A stretch of 64,000 bases of DNA from Propionibacteriaceae bacterium AM104-82 (GCA_027658995.1 JAQDQK010000019.1:1-64000), one strand, 5' to 3'. Shown: positions 53,836 to 63,343, counted from the first letter of the stretch. Translations and numbers: made by a program. The notes: generated by a model not told the origin, from the sequence alone.

Positions 53836-54780
53836 ATGACCGCGATGAGGACCGTTCCGCTTGGCAGCACCGGGCAGGAGGTGCCCAACGTCGTCCTCGG
53901 GTTGATGCGCATCGTCGACAAGTCCGACGACGAGATCCGCGATCTCGTGCGCACGGCGCGGGAGGCGGGCATCGACTTCTTCGACCACGCCGACATCTAC
54001 GGGGGCCGCGACCACGGCTGCGAGGAGCGGTTCGCGGAGGCCATGCGACTGACGCCGGCCGAGCGCGCGGAGATCACGATCCAGACCAAGTGCGGCATCG
54101 TCACCGACGGGCCCTACTTCGACTTCTCCTACGAGCACATCATGGGCCAGGTCGAGGGGTCGCTTCGCGCGCTGCGCACCGACTACATCGACGTGCTGCT
54201 GCTGCACCGCCCGGACGCGCTGGTCGAACCTGAGGAGGTCGCCCGGGCGTTCGACGAGTTGAAGTCGGCGGGCAAGGTGCGCGCGTTCGGCGTCTCGAAC
54301 CACACGCCCCGCCAGATCGACCTGCTGAAGACCGCGGTGCGTCAACCGCTGGTGGCGAACCAGTTGCAGTTGTCGATCACGCACTCGCCGCTGATCGCGC
54401 AGGGGGTCGCGGCGAACATGTCCGACCTGGACCAGTCGGTCGTGCTGGACGGCGGCGGCCTCGTCGAGTACTGCCGGATCAACGAGATGACGATCCAGGC
54501 GTGGTCGCCGTTCCAGGGCGGCTTCTTCACGGGCGTGTTCCTCGGCTCTGACGAGTACCCGGAGTTGAACGCGGTGATCGACCGGCTCGCGGCGAAGTAC
54601 GACGTGCCTCCGATCGCGATCGCGACGGCGTGGATCACGCGTCATCCGGCGGGCATGCAGGTCGTGCTCGGCACCACGACCCCTGAGAGGGTCGCGGGAG
54701 CGGCGCTCGGCTCGGACATCCCGCTGACGCGCAGCGAGTGGTACGAACTGTTCCGCGCGGGCGGCCACCGGGTCCCGTGA
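53836..54780 (+). CDS. Aldo/keto reductase, YdhF-like
   Basis: This 314-residue oxidoreductase starts MTAMRTVPLGSTGQEVPNVV, with GAGGAGA seven bases upstream. The catalytic residues are visible: Asp and Tyr in FFDHADIYGGRDHG, Lys in IQTKCGI and His in LLLHRPDAL. The C-terminal GMQVVLGTTTPERVAGAA forms the cofactor phosphate loop. It resembles E. coli YdhF. It is divergent from the cbiL riboswitch and is not an obvious part of the B12 pathway. It is a different subgroup from the aldo/keto reductase at 1931-2932. Confidence 0.93.
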   Translation: MTAMRTVPLGSTGQEVPNVVLGLMRIVDKSDDEIRDLVRTAREAGIDFFDHADIYGGRDHGCEERFAEAMRLTPAERAEITIQTKCGIVTDGPYFDFSYEHIMGQVEGSLRALRTDYIDVLLLHRPDALVEPEEVARAFDELKSAGKVRAFGVSNHTPRQIDLLKTAVRQPLVANQLQLSITHSPLIAQGVAANMSDLDQSVVLDGGGLVEYCRINEMTIQAWSPFQGGFFTGVFLGSDEYPELNAVIDRLAAKYDVPPIAIATAWITRHPAGMQVVLGTTTPERVAGAALGSDIPLTRSEWYELFRAGGHRVP

Positions 54781-54785
54781 CGAGC

Positions 54786-55098
54786 GCTGGTTGAGCCAGC
54801 GACCCGTTGGTTGAGCCAGCCCGCCGACGAAGTCGCGCGGTGCGTCGAAACCCTCCCGCACCAGCCGTTGGTTGAGCCAGCCCGCCGACGAAGTCGCGCG
54901 GTGCGTCGAAACCCTCCCGCACCCGCACACCGAGCCAGCCCCAAGGGCAGCAGAGGCACCACAAGAGACCCCGCGCACCTCACGAGGGTTTCGACCGATG
55001 TCGACCGCTCCGCGCCCGACATGGCTCAACCAGCGACCCGTTGGTTGAGCCAGCCCGCCGACGAAGTCGCGCGGTGCGTCGAAACCCTCCGACACCCG
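54786..55098. repeat. Intergenic array of GTTGGTTGAGCCAG repeats, one copy inverted
   Basis: The 348-base gap between the aldo/keto reductase gene and cobQ holds no gene. A unit of about 60 bases beginning CGTTGGTTGAGCCAGCCCGC and including CGACGAAGTCGCGCGGTGCG and GTCGAAACCCTCC occurs at 54805, 54866 and 55039. A truncated copy (GCTGGTTGAGCCAGCGACC) is at 54786, and a diverged inverted copy (GAGGGTTTCGAC ... GGCTCAACCAGCGACC) spans about 54984-55038. The first two full copies are adjacent and nearly identical. Confidence 0.88.
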
Positions 55099-55128
55099 CG
55101 CAGGGAGCCAGCCCCAGGGGACGAGCGG

Positions 55129-56571
55129 CTAGCGGGCCAGGGACAGTAGGGCGTCGACGTCGATGTGCTGCTCGATCGCGTCGGCCGTCGTCTCGATCAT
55201 GGTCTCGCGGAGCGCGGCGAAACCAGCGCCCGCACCGGAGGGTGACCAGTCGCGGCCGGCCTGGGCGGCGACCTCGCGCAGCCAGGCGCGACGGAAGCCG
55301 TCCGACTCGAGCGATCCGTGCCACATGGTGCCCCACACCGAACCCGCGCGGACGCCGTCGAGGAACGGCTCGTGGCCGGGGTCGACGGTGCAGATGCCGT
55401 GGTGGATCTCGTAGCCGGTGACGTCCTCGCCGCGCCAGGTTCCCTCCGGGCGCGCGAGCACCTTCTCGGCGTGGAACCGCACGGAGACGGGCAGCAGGCC
55501 GAGCCCGTCGGCGTGGCCGCTGCCCTCCACGTCGTCGTCGATGGTGCGGGCGAGCATCTGGTAGCCGCCGCAGATCCCGAGCACCGGGCGACCCGCGGCG
55601 GCGCGGGCCTCGATGACGGCGGCGATGCCGGTCTCGCGCAGCCAGGCGAGGTCGTCGAGCGTCGAGCGGGAGCCGGGCAGCACGACGACGTCGGCCGCCT
55701 CGACCTGGCGCGGGTCGACCGTCACGGTGACGTCGACCCCGGGCTCCTGCGCCAGGGCGTCGACATCGGTGGCGTTGGAGATGCGCGGAAGTCGGACGGC
55801 GGCGATCGTGAGGTCGCCCGCGTCTGCGGCGCGCCCGTCGGAGCGCCACCTGCCGACCTCGAGCGCGTCCTCGCCGTCGATCCAGACGCCGTGCAGGTAC
55901 GGGAGCACGCCGAAGTTCGCCAGCCCGGTGCGGGCGCTGATGTCGTCGAGGCCGGGGTCGAGGATCGACTGGTCGCCGCGGAACTTGTTGATGATGTAGC
56001 CGGCGAGCAGCGCGCGGTCCGGTTCGTCGAGCAGGCCCCAGGTGCCGAAGATCGAGGCGAGCACACCCCCGCGGTCGATGTCGCCGACCAGCGCGACGGG
56101 CAGGTCGAACCGGCGGGCGAGGCCCATGTTGGTGTAGTCGCCCGCGCGCAGGTTGATCTCAGCGGGAGATCCGGCCCCCTCGCAGACGATCAGGTCGTGC
56201 TCGGCGGACAGTTCCTCGTAGGCGGCGAAGGCGGCCTCGGCCAACTGCCTGCGCTCCGTGGCGTACTCCCCCGCCTCGAGCGTGCCGAAGGGCTGCCCGC
56301 GCAGCACGACGAAGCTGCGCCGGTCGGTGCCCGGCTTCAGCAGAACGGGGTTGAGCACCGAGGTGGGCGTGACGCCCGCGGCGAGCGCCTGCAGGTACTG
56401 GGCGCGGCCGATCTCGGACCCGTCGAGGCACACCATCGAGTTGTTGCTCATGTTCTGGGCCTTGAACGGGGCGACGTCGATGCCGCGCCGCCGGGCGACC
56501 CGGCACAGGCCCGTCACGAACAGCGACTTGCCCGCATCCGACGACGTTCCGGCGATGAGGATTCCGGTCAT
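55129..56571 (-). CDS. cobQ: Cobyric acid synthase
   Basis: This 480-residue protein starts MTGILIAGTSSDAGKSLFVT at 56571; the longer frame is antisense. The ATPase half has GTSSDAGKSLFVTGLCR, PFKAQNMSNNSMV and DRGGVLASIFGTW. The glutamine amidotransferase half has its nucleophile near Cys334 (LGICGGYQMLART) and VTGYEIHHG. It amidates the b, d, e and g side chains of adenosylcobyrinate diamide. It overlaps cbiB by 4 bases (ATGA). No riboswitch lies directly upstream of this unit. Confidence 0.95.
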   Translation of the reverse strand: MTGILIAGTSSDAGKSLFVTGLCRVARRRGIDVAPFKAQNMSNNSMVCLDGSEIGRAQYLQALAAGVTPTSVLNPVLLKPGTDRRSFVVLRGQPFGTLEAGEYATERRQLAEAAFAAYEELSAEHDLIVCEGAGSPAEINLRAGDYTNMGLARRFDLPVALVGDIDRGGVLASIFGTWGLLDEPDRALLAGYIINKFRGDQSILDPGLDDISARTGLANFGVLPYLHGVWIDGEDALEVGRWRSDGRAADAGDLTIAAVRLPRISNATDVDALAQEPGVDVTVTVDPRQVEAADVVVLPGSRSTLDDLAWLRETGIAAVIEARAAAGRPVLGICGGYQMLARTIDDDVEGSGHADGLGLLPVSVRFHAEKVLARPEGTWRGEDVTGYEIHHGICTVDPGHEPFLDGVRAGSVWGTMWHGSLESDGFRRAWLREVAAQAGRDWSPSGAGAGFAALRETMIETTADAIEQHIDVDALLSLAR

Positions 56572-57509
56572 CTCTTCCTTCCACACATGGCAAGGGCCGC
56601 GACGCAGCCAGCGGTGACGACCGCGGTGACGCGGGTCACGAGTCTGGCCGCGAGGCGCAGTTGGGGCGACCTGGGGCGCGGCCCCTCCCCGAGCAGGTCG
56701 CGGTCCTCGGAGCGGGAGAAGTACACATTGGTGCCTCCCAACTGGACGCCGAGCGCCCCGGCCCATGCGCTCTCGCACCATCCGCCGTTGGGCGATGGGT
56801 GCTTCGACCCGTCGCGTCGCATGATCTGCCAGGCGTGCCGCGCGTCGCCGCCGACGGTGGGCGCGAGCAGGCAGGCGACGGCTCCCGTCACGCGGGCCGG
56901 GGCCAGGTCGGCGACATCGTCGAGCCTCGCGGCGACCGTCCCGAACCGCGCGTAGCGGTCGTTGCGGTGGCCGACCATGGCGTCGAGCGTGTTGAGGCAG
57001 CGGTGCACGACCATGCCGGGGACGCCGAGCGCCGTCCCCCACAGCAGCGACGCGACCGCGGCGTCTGCGGTGTTCTCCGCCATCGACTCGACGGCGGCGC
57101 GGGCCAGTTCCGGTTCGTCGAGGCGTTCGGGGTCGCGCCCGCAGAGGTTGCCGAGCCGGGCGCGCGCCCCGTCAAGGTCGCCCTCGTCGAGGCGGTCGGC
57201 CATCAGGTCGCCCTCCCGGGCGAGGCTCCTGGCGCCGAGCACCGCCCAGGTCGTGACGGCGGTCGCGAGGACGTGGGCGACGGGGTGGCGCCTGCTGACC
57301 CGCTCGACCAGCACCGCGGCGGCGGCGACGGGAGCGACGGTCGCCGCGACGTGGAGCGCCCCGGCGGCGGTGTCGTCGGCGTAGGTCGCCTTCTCCACCC
57401 GCGCGGCCCACGTCCCGAACCAGGCGACGGGGTGGTGGCGGCGGGGATCTCCGAGGACCCGGTCGGCGACGACGCCGAGCGCGATCCCGACGGCACGGCT
57501 GACAAGCAT
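56568..57509 (-). CDS. cbiB: Adenosylcobinamide-phosphate synthase CbiB/CobD
   Basis: This 313-residue integral membrane protein starts MLVSRAVGIALGVVADRVLG. Characteristic parts are DRVLGDPRRHHPVAWFG, LVGRDPERLDEPE-like LCGRDPERLDEPELARAAVE, ESMAENTADAAVASLLWGTA and RRDGSKHPSPNGGWCESAWA. It attaches aminopropanol phosphate to adenosylcobyric acid, the product that the CobC-like half of the cobBC fusion should supply. It lies between the phosphatase gene (60 bases upstream) and cobQ. Confidence 0.95.
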   Translation of the reverse strand: MLVSRAVGIALGVVADRVLGDPRRHHPVAWFGTWAARVEKATYADDTAAGALHVAATVAPVAAAAVLVERVSRRHPVAHVLATAVTTWAVLGARSLAREGDLMADRLDEGDLDGARARLGNLCGRDPERLDEPELARAAVESMAENTADAAVASLLWGTALGVPGMVVHRCLNTLDAMVGHRNDRYARFGTVAARLDDVADLAPARVTGAVACLLAPTVGGDARHAWQIMRRDGSKHPSPNGGWCESAWAGALGVQLGGTNVYFSRSEDRDLLGEGPRPRSPQLRLAARLVTRVTAVVTAGCVAALAMCGRKR

Positions 57510-57569
57510 GGCCGCGACGCTAGCACCACTGACCAGACGCGTGGGCGCGGGTCTGGCGTTGAGCGGTGC

Positions 57570-58145
57570 TCACGGCTCGAAGCTGAGCGGGTCCCAGTCG
57601 CGGCTCACCACGAGCCCGTTGGGCCACTGCGCCCAGGTCTCCCAGTCGATGTCACCAGGCCCGCCCCCGTCGAGCATCGTCACCAGCAGGCGCAGCGTGT
57701 CTCCGTGCGACACCAGCAGAACCTCGTCCCCGGGCGCGAACGTCGACGCCAGGTCGGCAAGGAGCACACGTAACCGCTCGGCGACGTCGGCGAGCGACTC
57801 GCCGCCGCCCCAGCGGACCTCCCAGGTCTGCAGGCCCTCCGGCGGATCCTCGGGTCGCAGGTCCTCGTAGCGCATGCCCTCCATCGCGCCGAGCGCGACC
57901 TCCCGGAGACCCGCGACTGGACGCACCGGCAGGCCGACCTCCCCAGCGACGACCTCCGCCGTCTGGATGGCGCGGACCTGGTCGCTCGACCAGACCGCGC
58001 TCAGCGAGACCCCTCTCAGCGCCGCCGCGGCGGCGCGGGCCTCGTCGATCCCCTGTTGCGTGAGCGGAACGTGCATCGTCTGGCCTTGGAGCCGTCGCTC
58101 CAGGTTCCACACGGACTGGCCGTGGCGGAGCAGATGGAGGCGCAT
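57570..58145 (-). CDS. Histidine phosphatase family protein (possible alpha-ribazole phosphatase)
   Basis: This 191-residue protein starts MRLHLLRHGQSVWNLERRLQ; ATG 58154 is an alternative start three codons earlier. The catalytic residues of the phosphoglycerate mutase-like fold are present: LLRHGQSVWN (phospho-His), SDQVRAIQTA (Arg), LREVALGAMEG (Glu) and VLLVSHGDTLR (second His). Because it precedes cbiB and cobQ it may remove the phosphate from alpha-ribazole phosphate (CobC function). Equally it could be a general small phosphatase; sequence alone does not decide. Confidence 0.85.
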   Translation of the reverse strand: MRLHLLRHGQSVWNLERRLQGQTMHVPLTQQGIDEARAAAAALRGVSLSAVWSSDQVRAIQTAEVVAGEVGLPVRPVAGLREVALGAMEGMRYEDLRPEDPPEGLQTWEVRWGGGESLADVAERLRVLLADLASTFAPGDEVLLVSHGDTLRLLVTMLDGGGPGDIDWETWAQWPNGLVVSRDWDPLSFEP

Positions 58146-58200
58146 GGCGAGCATCCTAGAGGGCGCCCTCCTGGGCCCGAACATGCCCCCGCCAGACCCG

Positions 58201-58220
58201 AATCATCACAAAGGATGATT
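58201..58220. promoter_or_regulatory. AT-rich palindrome upstream of the DedA gene
   Basis: AATCATC (58201-58207) and GATGATT (58214-58220) form a perfect 7-bp inverted repeat with a 6-base spacer in an otherwise GC-rich gap. It lies 56 bases after the phosphatase start and 68 bases before the DedA start, so it could be an operator for either divergent gene. No known regulator consensus was recognised. Confidence 0.35.
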
Positions 58221-58287
58221 TTCGCGACATGGAGTCTCCCTAATTCGCGGGCTAGACTTTGCGGGACCTCGAACCATCAGGAGCAGC

Positions 58288-58770
58288 GTGTTCAATCCCA
58301 TGACCTGGGATGCCCCCTATCTCGTCATCGTCGCGGCACTGTTCGTGATCGTGATGTTGCGGGCCAACGGCACCTACTGGCTGGGCCGCGGGCTGACCCG
58401 CGGGGCGGAGCACACCCGGATGGCGAAGATGATGAACTCCAAGCACTACGCGGTGGCCAGGGACTGGCTGAACCGCTGGGGCGCCCCCGCCATAGCGCTG
58501 TCCTTCCTGACCATCGGGATCCAGACGATGATCAACCTCGCGGCAGGCATCACGCGGATGCCGCTTCGCCGCTACCTGCCCGCCGTCACCGCGGGCTCCG
58601 TGATCTGGGCGTTCCTGTACGGCACGGTCGGCTTCATCGGCTGGGCGGCGGTGGTGCGACTGTGGGAGATGTCGCCCCCGCTCGTGATCGTCGTCGCGGT
58701 GCTCGGCGTCGGCGCCCTGGTCTGGGCCGTCGCGCGTCGCGACACACCCGCGAAGGTCGCCGCGGAGTAG
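58288..58770 (+). CDS. Short DedA-family membrane protein
   Basis: This 160-residue protein starts at GTG 58288 (MFNPMTWDAPYLVIVAALFV) with AGGAG upstream. It has about four hydrophobic segments. The DedA core is ALSFLTIGIQTMINLAAGIT, then MPLRRYLPAVTAGSVIWAFL. It is shorter than the ~210-residue E. coli DedA proteins and lacks the usual acidic E..PxPGE segment. DedA proteins act in lipid-carrier flipping or proton-linked transport; the role of this short type is unknown. corA follows 29 bases downstream. Confidence 0.8.
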   Translation: MFNPMTWDAPYLVIVAALFVIVMLRANGTYWLGRGLTRGAEHTRMAKMMNSKHYAVARDWLNRWGAPAIALSFLTIGIQTMINLAAGITRMPLRRYLPAVTAGSVIWAFLYGTVGFIGWAAVVRLWEMSPPLVIVVAVLGVGALVWAVARRDTPAKVAAE

Positions 58771-58799
58771 GCTGACCCCGACCTGACGGGAGGGGTGAG

Positions 58800-59840
58800 A
58801 TGGGCAGCGACCACGCCGTGACGTCGATCGTCGACGCGGGCATCTACGCCGAGGGGCGCCGCGTCGCGACCGCCACCACGTTCGCGGAGACCTTCGAATG
58901 TCTCGACGAGCACCCCGAGTCCTTCGCCTGGATCGGCATGAAGCGCCCCACCCACAAGGACGTGGACGTGCTTGCCCAGCAGTTCGAGCTGAGCCCGCTG
59001 CTCATCGAGGACATCATCAACGCGCACCAGCGGCCGAAATTCGAGCGCTACGGCTCCGTCGGCTTCCTGGTGTTGCGCGCCGCGACCTACCGCGACACGT
59101 CGGAGACCATCGAGTTCGGCGAGGTGCACGCGCTGGTCGGCGACCGGTTCATCGTCACGCTGCGGCACTCCCCCACCCCCGACCTGTCCGAACTGCGCAG
59201 GGAACTGCAGGCCAAGCCGAAGGTGCTCGCCAAGGGCCCGCGCGTGGTGCTGACCAGGCTGCTCGACACGGTCGTCGACGGGTACCGCCCCGTGATGCTC
59301 GGCATCGAGAACGACGTCGACGAGATCGAGACCGAGGTCTTCGGCGGCGCCTCTCACGTCTCCAAGCGCATCTACCAACTCTCCCGCGAGGTCATCGACC
59401 TGCAGCGCGCGCTGCGCCCGCTTCGTCAGATCGTCGACGACCTGCGCGATGACCCCATCATGAACAACGCCCCCGAACTGCTGCGCCAGCAGTTGCGCGA
59501 CATCGAGGACCACGCGATCAGCGTCAACGAGCGCGTCGAGTCGCTGCACGAGGCGCTCAAGGGCGCGCTCGACCTCAACCTGGCGCTGCAGACGCAGCGC
59601 CAGAACGAGGAGGTCACCAACATGACCGCCGCCAGCCTCAAGCAGGCCGAGGACTCGCGCAGGATCGCGGCGTGGGCCGGCGTGCTTTTCGTGCCGAGCC
59701 TCGTCGCGGGCACCTACGGCATGAACTTCCACAACATGCCGGAACTGGACTGGAAGTTCGGCTACCTGTGGGGGCTGGGGCTGATGGTCGTGACCGGCGT
59801 GGTGATGTACCTGATCTTCAAGTGGAAGGACTGGCTCTGA
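58800..59840 (+). CDS. corA: CorA family magnesium/cobalt transporter
   Basis: This 346-residue protein starts MGSDHAVTSIVDAGIYAEGR after GGGAGGGG. It has a soluble alpha/beta N-terminal domain (LIEDIINAHQRPKFERYGSV), a long helical stalk (LNLALQTQRQNEEVTNMTAA) and two C-terminal transmembrane helices. The selectivity loop is GTYGMNFHNMPELDWKFGY with the invariant GMN. It forms a pentameric Mg2+ channel and could also admit Co2+, which is relevant next to a B12 region. It ends 3 bases from the converging cls gene. Confidence 0.95.
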   Translation: MGSDHAVTSIVDAGIYAEGRRVATATTFAETFECLDEHPESFAWIGMKRPTHKDVDVLAQQFELSPLLIEDIINAHQRPKFERYGSVGFLVLRAATYRDTSETIEFGEVHALVGDRFIVTLRHSPTPDLSELRRELQAKPKVLAKGPRVVLTRLLDTVVDGYRPVMLGIENDVDEIETEVFGGASHVSKRIYQLSREVIDLQRALRPLRQIVDDLRDDPIMNNAPELLRQQLRDIEDHAISVNERVESLHEALKGALDLNLALQTQRQNEEVTNMTAASLKQAEDSRRIAAWAGVLFVPSLVAGTYGMNFHNMPELDWKFGYLWGLGLMVVTGVVMYLIFKWKDWL

Positions 59841-59843
59841 GCG

Positions 59844-61307
59844 CTACATGAGCGCCGACGTCAGCCTGCACACGTTGTCGAGGTAGCGCTCCCACCAGGG
59901 CGTCTGGCGCCACTCCTCCAACGTCAGCAGCTTCGACACCTGCCGGTAGTGCGCGTCGTTCTCGTGCAGCAGGTCGACCATGTTGCCGCCGAAGGCCAGC
60001 AGCATGATCTCGTAGTCGAGCGCGAACGAGCGGTAGTCCATGTTGGACGATCCGATCACGCCGATCGTGTCGTCGACCGTCATGTACTTCGAGTGCAGCA
60101 CCGCGGGAGCCGGGTACAGGTAGATGTTGACGCCCGCCTCGAGCAGCGCCTCGTAGTAGGAGCGCTGCGCGTGCCCCACGACGAACTGGTCGGCCTCGGC
60201 GCCGACGTACAACTCGACGTGCACCCCTCGGTAGCAGGCCGAGGTGATGGCGTTGAGCAGCGGCTCGTCGGGCACGAAGTAGGGGCTGGCGATGGTGATG
60301 GTGTGCTGCGCCAGGTACATCAGCGCGACGAACATCCGGTGGTTCGGCTCGGTCGGATAGCCGGGCCCCGACGGCACCAACTGCATGGCGTTGGCGGCGC
60401 CGCCCGGGATCAGGTCGGGCTTGTCGATGAAGTGCTCCTGCGGGTCGAGCAGCTCGCCGGACTCGACGTACCAGTCCATCGCGAAGACGGCCTCGAGTTC
60501 CAGCACGATGTCGCCCGTGACGGACACGGACAGGTCGTGCCAGCGCCTGCCGATCCGCTTGTTCTTCCTGCTGGCGTAGCTCGGGTCGATCAGGTTGTGC
60601 GACCCCATCAGCGCCACGTCACCGTCGACCACCATCAGCTTGCGGTGGTTGCGCAGGTCGGGGCGGCGCCAGCGCCCCTTGAGGATCGCGATGGGCATCA
60701 TGAGGCGCCACTCGACGCCGATCTCGGTGAGCCGCCGCTGGAAGTGGCGCCAGCCCGCGTACTTCTGCGATCCGAGTTGGTCGACTAGCAGTCGCACCTT
60801 GACGCCCCGCTTCACGGCCCGCTCCAGGGAGGTGAAGAACACGTCGGTCGTCTCGTCCCACGCCATGATGTAGAACTCGACGTGCACGTAGCGCTTCGCG
60901 CGGTCGACGGCGGCCGCCATCGCCTCGTAGGTCTCCTCCGCGTCGGCGTGCATCGCGACGACGGCGCCCGTCATGCACGGCAGCCCCGTCAGGTCGCGGT
61001 TCATATAGAGGATCCGCTCCAGCGCCGGGGACGTGTGCGCCCCCTCCGGGACGACGGGCAGGCCGAGCGTGTGCTGCTTGATGACCTCGTCGCTGCGCTG
61101 CTGGATCTGCTGCCTGCGCCCCCGCACCCAGGGGCTGCCGATCAGCCAGTACAGCGGGAATCCGACGACGGGGAGGAACAGGATCAGCAGCAGCCACGCC
61201 GACGAGGAGGAGGGTCGCCGGTTCTCGGGCACGACCCCGATCGCGATGATCTTCATCAGGTACTCGACGATCACGAAGATCGTGGTAACCCAGGCTGGCA
61301 ACGTCAC
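59844..61307 (-). CDS. cls: Cardiolipin synthase, phospholipase D type
   Basis: This 487-residue protein starts MTLPAWVTTIFVIVEYLMKI. Two N-terminal transmembrane segments are followed by two HKD motifs: NHRKLMVVDGDVALMGSHN (near residue 220) and LHSKYMTVDDTIGVIGSSN (near residue 404). It joins two phosphatidylglycerols to make cardiolipin at the membrane. Both catalytic motifs are intact. Upstream lies a foldback element and then the ilvD terminator, so it should have its own promoter. Confidence 0.95.
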   Translation of the reverse strand: MTLPAWVTTIFVIVEYLMKIIAIGVVPENRRPSSSSAWLLLILFLPVVGFPLYWLIGSPWVRGRRQQIQQRSDEVIKQHTLGLPVVPEGAHTSPALERILYMNRDLTGLPCMTGAVVAMHADAEETYEAMAAAVDRAKRYVHVEFYIMAWDETTDVFFTSLERAVKRGVKVRLLVDQLGSQKYAGWRHFQRRLTEIGVEWRLMMPIAILKGRWRRPDLRNHRKLMVVDGDVALMGSHNLIDPSYASRKNKRIGRRWHDLSVSVTGDIVLELEAVFAMDWYVESGELLDPQEHFIDKPDLIPGGAANAMQLVPSGPGYPTEPNHRMFVALMYLAQHTITIASPYFVPDEPLLNAITSACYRGVHVELYVGAEADQFVVGHAQRSYYEALLEAGVNIYLYPAPAVLHSKYMTVDDTIGVIGSSNMDYRSFALDYEIMLLAFGGNMVDLLHENDAHYRQVSKLLTLEEWRQTPWWERYLDNVCRLTSALM

Positions 61308-61359
61308 GGGCGGCTCCTGTCTCTCCGCCGATCGTAGCGGTGCCGGCTCGGGTCAGGCC

Positions 61360-61439
61360 TTGAGCATGTTTGGTTGCTCGTTGCGCGCAGAACCAAGGTT
61401 GAACGTTCGAATCCGCAACGACTCACCAAACATGCTCAA
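61360..61439. repeat. Foldback element, nested 15-bp and 8-bp stems
   Basis: TTGAGCATGTTTGGT (61360-61374) is perfectly inverted at 61425-61439. Inside it TCGTTGCG (61378-61385) pairs with 61414-61421, so the whole 80 bases can form one long hairpin with a 3/3-base internal loop. The apical part contains ACGTTCGAATCC, like a tRNA T loop. It lies between the ilvD terminator and the cls start. Its outer arm shares the core TTGAGCA with the element at 24332-24429. Confidence 0.8.
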
Positions 61440-61444
61440 AGTTA

Positions 61445-61482
61445 CGGGCCGACCACCCCGCGCAAGCGGAGAGGTCGGCCCG
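61445..61482 (-). terminator. Terminator of ilvD
   Basis: A 10-bp GC stem (CGGGCCGACC at 61482-61473 with GGTCGGCCCG at 61454-61445 on the minus strand) lies 20 bases beyond the ilvD stop and is followed by TAACTTT. The 18-base loop is itself GC-rich. Confidence 0.75.
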
Positions 61483-61501
61483 ATATGGCGCCCGGTCAGG
61501 C

Positions 61502-63343
61502 TCAGTCGAGCTTGCGCGCGGCGCCCTTGTCGGCGGACTGCGCGAGCATCCCGAAGATCTTCAGCGCCGTCGACACCTCACGCTCACGGTCCTTCGGGGC
61601 CCAGCCCTCGGCGTCGCGCTTGGCCCTCCTCGCGGCGAGGGTCTCGTCGTCGACGTCGAGGCGGATCAGGCGCTCGGGGATCGAGATGGTGATCTGGTCG
61701 CCGTCCTCGACGAGGCCGATGGTGCCGCCCGAGGCCGCCTCCGGGGAGACGTGCCCGATCGACAGGCCCGACGAGCCGCCGGAGAAGCGGCCGTCGGTCA
61801 CCAGGGCGCACTTGGGGCCAAGGCCAAGGCCCTTCAGGTAGGACGTCGGGTACAGCATCTCCTGCATGCCGGGGCCGCCCTTGGGGCCCTCGTAGCGGAC
61901 CAGGACGACGTCGCCCGGCTGGACGCGCTTACCGAGGATCGCCTCGACGGCCTCGTCCTGCGACTCGGTCACGATCGCCCGACCGGTGAACGTCCACTGG
62001 TCCTCCGGGACGCCCGCGGTCTTGACGATGGCGCCGTCGAGCGCGAGGTTGCCCTTCAGCACGGCGAGGCCGCCGTCGACGGTGTAGGGGTGGTCGGTCG
62101 AGCGGATGCAGCCGCCCTCACCGTCGGTGTCGAGCGACTCCCAGCGGTTGGTCGAGGAGAAGGCCTCCGTGGTGCGCACCCCACCGGGCGCGGCGTGGAA
62201 CAGTTCGATGGCGGCGTCGCTTGCCGACCCGCCGCGGATGTCCCACTCGTCGAGCCACGCGTCAAGCGTCGGCGCGTGCACCGAGTGGACGGTCTCGTCG
62301 AGCTTCCCGCCGCGCTTGAGTTCGCCGAGGATGGCGGGGATGCCGCCGGCGCGGTGCACGTCCTCCATGTAGTACTTCTCGGAGTTCGGTGCGACCTTCG
62401 CCAGGCACGGCGTGACGCGCGAGATGGCGTCGATGTCGTCCATGGTGAAGTCGACGCCGGCCTCCTGGGCTGCGGCGAGCAGGTGCAGGACGGTGTTGGT
62501 GGAGCCGCCCATCGCGACGTCGAGCTTCATGGCGTTCTCGAACGCGGACTTGGTCGCGATCGACAGTGGAAGCACCGAGTCGTCGTCCCCGTCGTAGAAG
62601 CGCTTGCACAGTTCGACGACGAGGCGGCCCGCCTCCTGGAACAGGCCCTTGCGGGCGGCGGCGGTCGCGAGCGTCGAGCCGTTGCCCGGCAGCGCGAGGC
62701 CGATGGCCTCGAGCAGGCAGTTCATGGAGTTGGCGGTGAACATGCCGGAGCAGGAGCCGCAGGTCGGGCAGGCGTTGGCCTCGATGCGGCCGAGCTCGGC
62801 GTCAGTGACGTTCGGGTCGACCGCCGCGACCATCGCGTTGATCAGGTCGAGGGAGCTTTCGACGGTGCCGCCGTCCTTGACGATGGCCTTGCCCGCCTCC
62901 ATCGGCCCGCCCGAGACGAAAACGGTCGGGATGTTCAGGCGCAGCGCGGCGAGGAACATGCCGGGGGTGATCTTGTCGCAGTTGGAGATGCACACCAGCG
63001 CGTCGGCGCAGTGCGCGTTGACCATGTATTCGACGGAGTCGGCGATCAGTTCGCGGCTGGGCAGCGAGTAGAGCATTCCGCCGTGGCCCATGGCGATGCC
63101 GTCGTCGACGGCGATCGTGTTGAACTCGCGCCCGACGCCGCCCGCCTCCGCGATCGACTCGGAGACGAGCTTGCCCATGTCGCGCAGGTGCACGTGGCCC
63201 GGCACGAACTGGGTGAACGAGTTGGCTACTGCGACGATCGGCTTGCCCCAGTCCGAGTCCGTGATGCCCGTGGCGCGCCAGAGGGCGCGGGCGCCCGCCA
63301 TGTTGCGGCCGTGGGTGGTGGTGCGGGACCTGAGCGCAGGCAT
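61502..63343 (-). CDS. ilvD: Dihydroxy-acid dehydratase
   Basis: This 613-residue protein starts [20 protein letters not shown] with GGAGG upstream; the frame extending to 63550 is rejected. Iron-sulfur and active-site regions are [40 protein letters not shown] and [20 protein letters not shown]. It dehydrates dihydroxy acids to 2-oxoacids in branched-chain amino acid synthesis. Length is normal for the [4Fe-4S] E. coli-type enzyme. No other ilv gene is adjacent. Confidence 0.96.
   Translation of the reverse strand: MPALRSRTTTHGRNMAGARALWRATGITDSDWGKPIVAVANSFTQFVPGHVHLRDMGKLVSESIAEAGGVGREFNTIAVDDGIAMGHGGMLYSLPSRELIADSVEYMVNAHCADALVCISNCDKITPGMFLAALRLNIPTVFVSGGPMEAGKAIVKDGGTVESSLDLINAMVAAVDPNVTDAELGRIEANACPTCGSCSGMFTANSMNCLLEAIGLALPGNGSTLATAAARKGLFQEAGRLVVELCKRFYDGDDDSVLPLSIATKSAFENAMKLDVAMGGSTNTVLHLLAAAQEAGVDFTMDDIDAISRVTPCLAKVAPNSEKYYMEDVHRAGGIPAILGELKRGGKLDETVHSVHAPTLDAWLDEWDIRGGSASDAAIELFHAAPGGVRTTEAFSSTNRWESLDTDGEGGCIRSTDHPYTVDGGLAVLKGNLALDGAIVKTAGVPEDQWTFTGRAIVTESQDEAVEAILGKRVQPGDVVLVRYEGPKGGPGMQEMLYPTSYLKGLGLGPKCALVTDGRFSGGSSGLSIGHVSPEAASGGTIGLVEDGDQITISIPERLIRLDVDDETLAARRAKRDAEGWAPKDREREVSTALKIFGMLAQSADKGAARKLD

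Noticed and set aside
54805..55098. Regularly spaced repeats that look like a small CRISPR array
   Set aside because: The first two units are directly adjacent and similar along their whole length, with no unique spacers. One copy is inverted, and no cas gene is present.
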